Source: Neobacillus rhizophilus
Lineage (GTDB): Bacteria > Bacillota > Bacilli > Bacillales > Cytobacillaceae
Direction of reading: 5' to 3'
DNA: 64,000 nucleotides
Assembly: GCF_018343535.1 (NCBI RefSeq)
Contig: NZ_JAGYPF010000005.1
Span: 186,001-250,000, forward strand
Shown: in pieces, positions 60,208-64,000 of the stretch
Layout of the letters: each line of letters starts with the position of its first letter
How positions within the stretch are numbered: the first letter of the stretch is position 1
The notes under the pieces: generated by a model
What the model was told of the DNA's origin: nothing
What the model saw: the letters and a program-made list of their open reading frames with translations, nothing else
Databases searched by the model: none
Position numbers and translations under genes: made by a program

Positions 60208-60216
60208 TGATATACT
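60208..60216 (+). promoter_or_regulatory. Candidate extended -10 promoter of spo0B-obg
   Basis: TGATATACT is an extended -10 (TGnTATACT) about 40 bases before spo0B. The -35-like TTGCTT at 60185 is 20 bases away, too far to be a standard pair. Confidence 0.4.
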
Positions 60217-60256
60217 AACAGAAAATAGTTTCCGATAAAGGATTGGGAGAGTACGC

Positions 60257-60787
60257 ATGGAGAAAGAATGGGATATTATCGAAGTGCTGCGGCATTCACG
60301 ACATGATTGGTTAAATAAGCTGCAGCTCATCAAAGGTAACCTCGACTTAAATCGAATTGACCGGGTTAAAGAGGTCATAACGGAAATTGTAGTGGAGGCA
60401 CAGCATGAGACAAAGCTGTCTAATCTGGGACTTCCGCAATTTGCCTCATTATTATTTACAGCTAATTGGGAAAGTCATTCCTTTCAGCTAGAATATGAGG
60501 TTTTTGAGGATTCTGAGTACATAAAGATTAATGACTTCAAATTGACTGAATGGACAAAATCCCTTTTTACCGGTTTAAATCAGGCGATTGAAGCATTTCA
60601 AGAAAACCATTTATCCATAACAATTGAACCGCAGTCGGATGGAATTCGTTTCTTTTTTGATTTTCGCGGGATAATAAATAATAAGGAACTGATTGAAAAA
60701 TTCCTGTCCGGATCACAAGAGGTGACCGTAAAGGAATTTACCGAAAGCGAATTCGCGTTAGAGGTGTTTATGCCTGCTGTTAAATAG
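60257..60787 (+). CDS. spo0B: Sporulation phosphotransferase Spo0B
   Basis: Spo0B passes phosphate from Spo0F to Spo0A in the sporulation phosphorelay. It has 176 residues. RHSRHDWLNKLQLIKGN contains the phosphorylated His (His16, aligning with His30 of B. subtilis). The helical hairpin dimerises, and a degenerate kinase-like ATP domain follows (FQLEYEVFEDSEY). The gene precedes obg as in B. subtilis. GGGAGAG precedes the ATG. Confidence 0.93.
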   Translation: MEKEWDIIEVLRHSRHDWLNKLQLIKGNLDLNRIDRVKEVITEIVVEAQHETKLSNLGLPQFASLLFTANWESHSFQLEYEVFEDSEYIKINDFKLTEWTKSLFTGLNQAIEAFQENHLSITIEPQSDGIRFFFDFRGIINNKELIEKFLSGSQEVTVKEFTESEFALEVFMPAVK

Positions 60788-60850
60788 AGGTAAGCACTTG
60801 CGATCTCGTCGCATTCATCAGTTATTTCAAAGTACGACGGGAGGATCAAC

Positions 60851-62143
60851 ATGTTTGTCGATCAAGTAAAAATTTATGTAAAAGGCGGCGATGGCGGTAA
60901 CGGAATGGTTGCGTTTCGCCGTGAGAAATATGTACCTAATGGCGGTCCCGCTGGAGGCGACGGCGGTAAAGGTGCTAATGTAGTTTTTGAAGTAGAAGAA
61001 GGCTTGCGGACGCTGATGGATTTCCGCTATCAGCGCCATTTTAAGGCACCTCGGGGCGAGCATGGCATGTCCAAGGGGCAGCACGGAAGAGGCGCCAAGG
61101 ATATGATTGTTAAAGTGCCGCCTGGAACGGTTGTCATGGATGCGGCTACAAATGAGGTCATTGCCGATTTAGTTGAGCATGGTCAGCGTGCAGTTATCGC
61201 CAAAGGCGGACGCGGCGGACGCGGTAATACAAGATTCGCGACTCCAGCAAACCCTGCACCTGAGATAGCCGAAAATGGTGAACCGGGCCAGGAGCGCGAT
61301 GTGATCTTGGAATTAAAGCTCCTTGCTGATGTTGGTCTTGTTGGATTCCCAAGTGTTGGAAAGTCGACATTGTTGTCAGTTGTATCTTCAGCCAAGCCAA
61401 AAATTGCGGAATATCATTTTACGACCATCGTTCCTAATCTCGGAATGGTTGAAACCGAAGATGGACGCAGCTTTGTCATGGCCGACCTGCCTGGCCTTAT
61501 TGAAGGGGCACATGCGGGTGTTGGGTTAGGGCACCAATTCTTACGTCATATTGAACGGACAAGAGTCATCGTCCATGTCATTGACATGGCGGCAACTGAA
61601 GGCAGGGACCCGTATGAGGACTATCTAACGATTAACCGGGAACTGCAAGAATACAATCTCCGTTTAACTGAGCGTCCGCAGATTATCGTCGCGAACAAAA
61701 TGGATATGCCTGATGCAGAAGAGAACTTGCAAAAATTTAAAGAGAAGCTGCAGGAGGATTACCCGATTTTTCCGATTTCTGCACTATCGCGGAAAGGCCT
61801 CCGCGAGCTGTTGTTTGCCGTTGCTGATAAGATTGAGGAAACACCGGAATTCCCGCTTCAGCATGAAGAAGAAGAGGAAACAGGTGTTCACCGCGTTGTA
61901 TATAAACACGAAGCCGATGCTGATGCGTTTAACATTACAAGAGACCCGGATGGAGCATTTGTCCTTTCAGGTGAGAAAATTGAAAGGCTGTTTAAGATGA
62001 CTGATTTTTCAAGGGATGAATCTGTGCGCCGTTTTTCACGCCAGCTCCGCGGCTTTGGGGTTGACGATGCCTTAAGAAAAAGAGGGGCAAAAGATGGGGA
62101 TATCGTGAGGCTGCTGGAATTTGAATTTGAGTTTTTAGAATAA
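60851..62143 (+). CDS. obg: Essential GTPase Obg (CgtA)
   Basis: Obg acts in 50S assembly and stress signalling. It has 430 residues. The glycine-rich N-terminal Obg domain begins MFVDQVKIYVKGGDGGNG. The G domain has G1 GFPSVGKSTLL (near 166), G3 DLPGLIEGAH and G4 NKMD. A C-terminal OCT domain follows (HRVVYKHEADADAFNITRD). It is downstream of spo0B in the usual operon. Confidence 0.97.
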   Translation: MFVDQVKIYVKGGDGGNGMVAFRREKYVPNGGPAGGDGGKGANVVFEVEEGLRTLMDFRYQRHFKAPRGEHGMSKGQHGRGAKDMIVKVPPGTVVMDAATNEVIADLVEHGQRAVIAKGGRGGRGNTRFATPANPAPEIAENGEPGQERDVILELKLLADVGLVGFPSVGKSTLLSVVSSAKPKIAEYHFTTIVPNLGMVETEDGRSFVMADLPGLIEGAHAGVGLGHQFLRHIERTRVIVHVIDMAATEGRDPYEDYLTINRELQEYNLRLTERPQIIVANKMDMPDAEENLQKFKEKLQEDYPIFPISALSRKGLRELLFAVADKIEETPEFPLQHEEEEETGVHRVVYKHEADADAFNITRDPDGAFVLSGEKIERLFKMTDFSRDESVRRFSRQLRGFGVDDALRKRGAKDGDIVRLLEFEFEFLE

Positions 62144-62172
62144 GTTGAGGTCCCTAAGAGGGAGAGATGAGC

Positions 62173-62622
62173 ATGGCTAACTTTGATAAAAAATTTTATT
62201 TGGTCCGTGAGGATGTTCTGTCGGATGCGATGAAGAAAACCATCGAAGCGAAGGACATGCTGGAAAGAGGGAAGGCTGAATCCATTGGGGATGCAGTTCA
62301 AAAGGTGGATTTAAGTAGAAGTGCTTTTTATAAATATAGAGACACTGTCTTTCCTTTTTCTTCGGTTTCAAAGGACCGGATTATGTCGCTATTTTTCCAT
62401 TTGGAGGACCGTTCCGGAACCCTGTCAAAACTGTTAAGTGTTGTTGCGGGTTCAGGCTGCAATGTTCTAACGATTCACCAAACGATTCCGCTTATGGGGC
62501 GAGCTAATGTTACACTTTCATTAAACACTGCAGGTATGGTTCATGATATAGATTCTTTGCTGGCCGAACTGAGAAAGCTAGAATTTGTAGAAAAAGTTGA
62601 AGTGCTGGGAACAGGTGCATAG
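62173..62622 (+). CDS. pheB: ACT domain protein PheB
   Basis: This 149-residue protein has an N-terminal region (FYLVREDVLSDAMKKTIEAK; KVDLSRSAFYKYRDTVFPF) and a C-terminal ACT domain (LFFHLEDRSGTLSKLLSVVAGSGCNVLTIHQTIP). Proteins of this type bind amino acids. In B. subtilis pheB is cotranscribed with pheA, and a role in phenylalanine control is suspected rather than proved. I choose the ATG at 62173, eight bases from GGGAG; an ATG at 62167 is too close. Confidence 0.9.
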   Translation: MANFDKKFYLVREDVLSDAMKKTIEAKDMLERGKAESIGDAVQKVDLSRSAFYKYRDTVFPFSSVSKDRIMSLFFHLEDRSGTLSKLLSVVAGSGCNVLTIHQTIPLMGRANVTLSLNTAGMVHDIDSLLAELRKLEFVEKVEVLGTGA

Positions 62623-62681
62623 TGAACAAAAGTTCACTGGCCCGGCTCTCAGCTTTCTTTTTAGAAAGGGAGTAGAGAAAA

Positions 62682-63536
62682 GTGAAGGTAGGATACTTAG
62701 GACCAAAGGCGACATTCACAGAGATAGCCGTAAGAAGAGTTTTTTCGGGATTTGAACATATACCGTTCCAGACGATTCCGGGATGCATGGATGCTGTTGT
62801 TGAACAGGAAGTGGATTTCGCTGTTGTTCCGCTTGAGAATGCGCTCGAAGGGTCCGTCAATATTACCCTTGATTATTTAACCCAGGAAGTCGATCTTCCG
62901 ATTATTGGCGAAATTACGCTTCCCATTAAGCAGCATTTAATGGTTCATCCTTCAAATGCCTCGGACTGGCACCAGGTTTCAAAAGTCTATAGCCATTCGC
63001 ATGCGATTGCCCAGTGCCATAAATTTTTACATACGCAATTAAAAGGTGTTCCATTTGAAAGTGTGTCATCCACCGCGGCGGCTGCTAAAATGGTGATGGA
63101 AACACCAGAGGCTAATATTGCCGCTATTGCAAATGAGCTTGCTGCTGAGGAATACGGTCTTTCTATTGTCCGGAGAAATATCCATGATTTTGATTATAAC
63201 CATACTCGATTTGTTGTTTTAGCAAAGGAACAAACTGAATTGAAGGGCTTGAGTGGCTCAGCTCACCATAAAACGACCTTAATGGTTACTCTTCCATCAG
63301 ACCAGGCAGGTGCGCTGCATCAGGTTCTGTCTGCATTTGCGTGGAGACGGATTAACCTCTCGAAAATAGAGTCTAGACCAATGAAAACCGGTATCGGTAA
63401 TTACTTTTTCATTATTGATTTAGAAATGAATCTTGATGAAGTGTTAATTCCAGGGGCCATGGCTGAGTTGGAAGCATTGGGCTGCGGCGTGAAGCTGTTG
63501 GGGAGTTATCCTTCGGTGATGGTTGAGATGAGCTAG
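62682..63536 (+). CDS. pheA: Prephenate dehydratase
   Basis: The enzyme converts prephenate to phenylpyruvate in phenylalanine synthesis. It has 284 residues and begins at a GTG at 62682, with AAAGGGAG upstream. GYLGPKATFTEIA opens the catalytic domain. Substrate residues lie in VPLENALEGSVNITLDYL, SSTAAAAKMV and HDFDYNHTRFVVL (the Thr-Arg-Phe signature). A C-terminal ACT domain (LPSDQAGALHQVLSAFAWRRINLSKIESRP region, about 200-275) gives feedback by phenylalanine. Confidence 0.96.
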   Translation: MKVGYLGPKATFTEIAVRRVFSGFEHIPFQTIPGCMDAVVEQEVDFAVVPLENALEGSVNITLDYLTQEVDLPIIGEITLPIKQHLMVHPSNASDWHQVSKVYSHSHAIAQCHKFLHTQLKGVPFESVSSTAAAAKMVMETPEANIAAIANELAAEEYGLSIVRRNIHDFDYNHTRFVVLAKEQTELKGLSGSAHHKTTLMVTLPSDQAGALHQVLSAFAWRRINLSKIESRPMKTGIGNYFFIIDLEMNLDEVLIPGAMAELEALGCGVKLLGSYPSVMVEMS

Positions 63537-63553
63537 TACAATAAAGAAAAATC

Positions 63554-63582
63554 AGGACCCGTCAACCGACGAGTCCTTTTAA
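63554..63582. terminator. Bidirectional terminator between pheA and niaR
   Basis: AGGACccGTC pairs with GACgaGTCCT around a short loop, followed by TTTT and preceded by A-rich sequence. Confidence 0.75.
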
Positions 63583-64000
63583 AATTCCATCAAAAATCCG
63601 GCTTCCTTCATGGCCGCCTCCGTACGCGTTATTGCTTCCTCACTAGAAGCAGAAATTGTATGCAGATGGATGCCATCTGTCAGTTCCGATAAAAAAGCTG
63701 CCTTATTGCTGCGAATTCTTTCGATAAACTGCTTCACTTCCTGCCGGTTCGAAACCATAATCGAAGCTGTTAAGTCCCCGTAAACAGCATGCTCAATTCT
63801 AACATCCTTTACGGTCACGCCATTGTCAACAAAAATATACAGCTCTTTTTCCGTATCCTCTGGGTTATGTCGGCAGGCAATTGTTTTTTCGAAAACATGG
63901 GCGCCGGGAGCTTGGCTAAAATACATGTACCCTTGACTTGTCGCAATTATCGGTTCATTTTTCGCTTTAAGGAGAGTGATATCGCCTACGATGACCTGCC
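63579..64000 (-). CDS. niaR: NAD biosynthesis repressor NiaR (3H domain, partial)
   Basis: The frame runs to the right window edge on the minus strand without a start, so only the C-terminal part (about 140 residues) is seen. The leftover N-terminal text QVIVGDITLLKAKNEPIIAT is the end of the helix-turn-helix domain. The 3H domain follows, with its three conserved histidine regions (RIEHAVYGDLTA; DGIHLHTISA; IACRHNPEDTE). NiaR (YrxA) represses nad genes in response to nicotinic acid. In B. subtilis it lies next to the nad genes and pheA. Confidence 0.9.
   Translation of the reverse strand, partial: QVIVGDITLLKAKNEPIIATSQGYMYFSQAPGAHVFEKTIACRHNPEDTEKELYIFVDNGVTVKDVRIEHAVYGDLTASIMVSNRQEVKQFIERIRSNKAAFLSELTDGIHLHTISASSEEAITRTEAAMKEAGFLMEF

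Overview
The window is chromosomal DNA of an endospore-forming Bacillaceae bacterium, A/T-rich (roughly 40 % GC by eye). Protein similarity and gene order follow the Bacillus subtilis gerE-racE-rph-tig-clpX-lonB-lonA-hem-spoVID-valS-folC-mre-min-spoIVF-rplU-obg-pheA block. The many extra genes suggest a relative such as Neobacillus or another environmental Bacillus lineage rather than B. subtilis. The genus cannot be fixed from the sequence alone.

Layout. 1-3.4 kb is accessory: the 3' end of a family 3 glycosidase, a class D sortase, gerE, and a flavohemoprotein gene (hmp) broken by a one-base frameshift. 3.5-8.1 kb is the conserved ysmB-racE-gerM-rph-ysnA-ysnB group, followed by a tRNA-Arg with a perfect sigma-A promoter. 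8.4-17.7 kb carries protein quality control (ysoA, tig, clpX, lonB, lonA) and ysxC. Between clpX and lonB lies an intergenic array of about ten 21-bp units. 18.4-24.7 kb is the heme precursor operon hemAXCDBL, with a second, related 21-bp array between hemD and hemB. 25-28.2 kb holds an orphan RNase H-like gene, then spoVID-ysxE. 28.2-34.3 kb has a small membrane protein, an O-antigen-ligase-like gene, a T-box leader, valS and folC.

From 34.4 to 48.6 kb the place held by comC alone in B. subtilis is occupied by a full type IV pilus locus. It holds a GAF-GGDEF cyclase, three divergently transcribed minor pilin-like genes, and a forward operon: 3-TM acidic protein, VanW-like protein, PilB, PilT, PilC, PilA, PilD, PilM, PilN, PilO. 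PilB has two MshEN-type motifs, so a c-di-GMP link to the neighbouring cyclase is plausible. The conserved backbone resumes with spoIIB, maf, radC, mreBCD, minCD, spoIVFA-spoIVFB, rng, L21 leader-rplU-prp-rpmA, spo0B-obg and pheB-pheA, and ends in niaR, which is cut by the window edge.

How it fits together. The window mixes growth functions (heme, tRNA charging, folate, cell shape, division-site selection, ribosomal proteins) with sporulation functions expressed in each compartment: gerE, gerM, lonB, spoVID, ysxE, spoIIB, spoIVFA/FB and spo0B. Promoter-like matches agree with expected sigma factors: sigma-K before gerE, sigma-F before lonB, sigma-E before spoIVFA, and a sigma-H-like site before spoIIB. 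The most unusual elements are the two related 21-bp arrays and the pilus locus with its serine/threonine/asparagine/glutamine-rich extracytoplasmic segments. All calls come from reading the sequence and from memory of the families; no database search was run.
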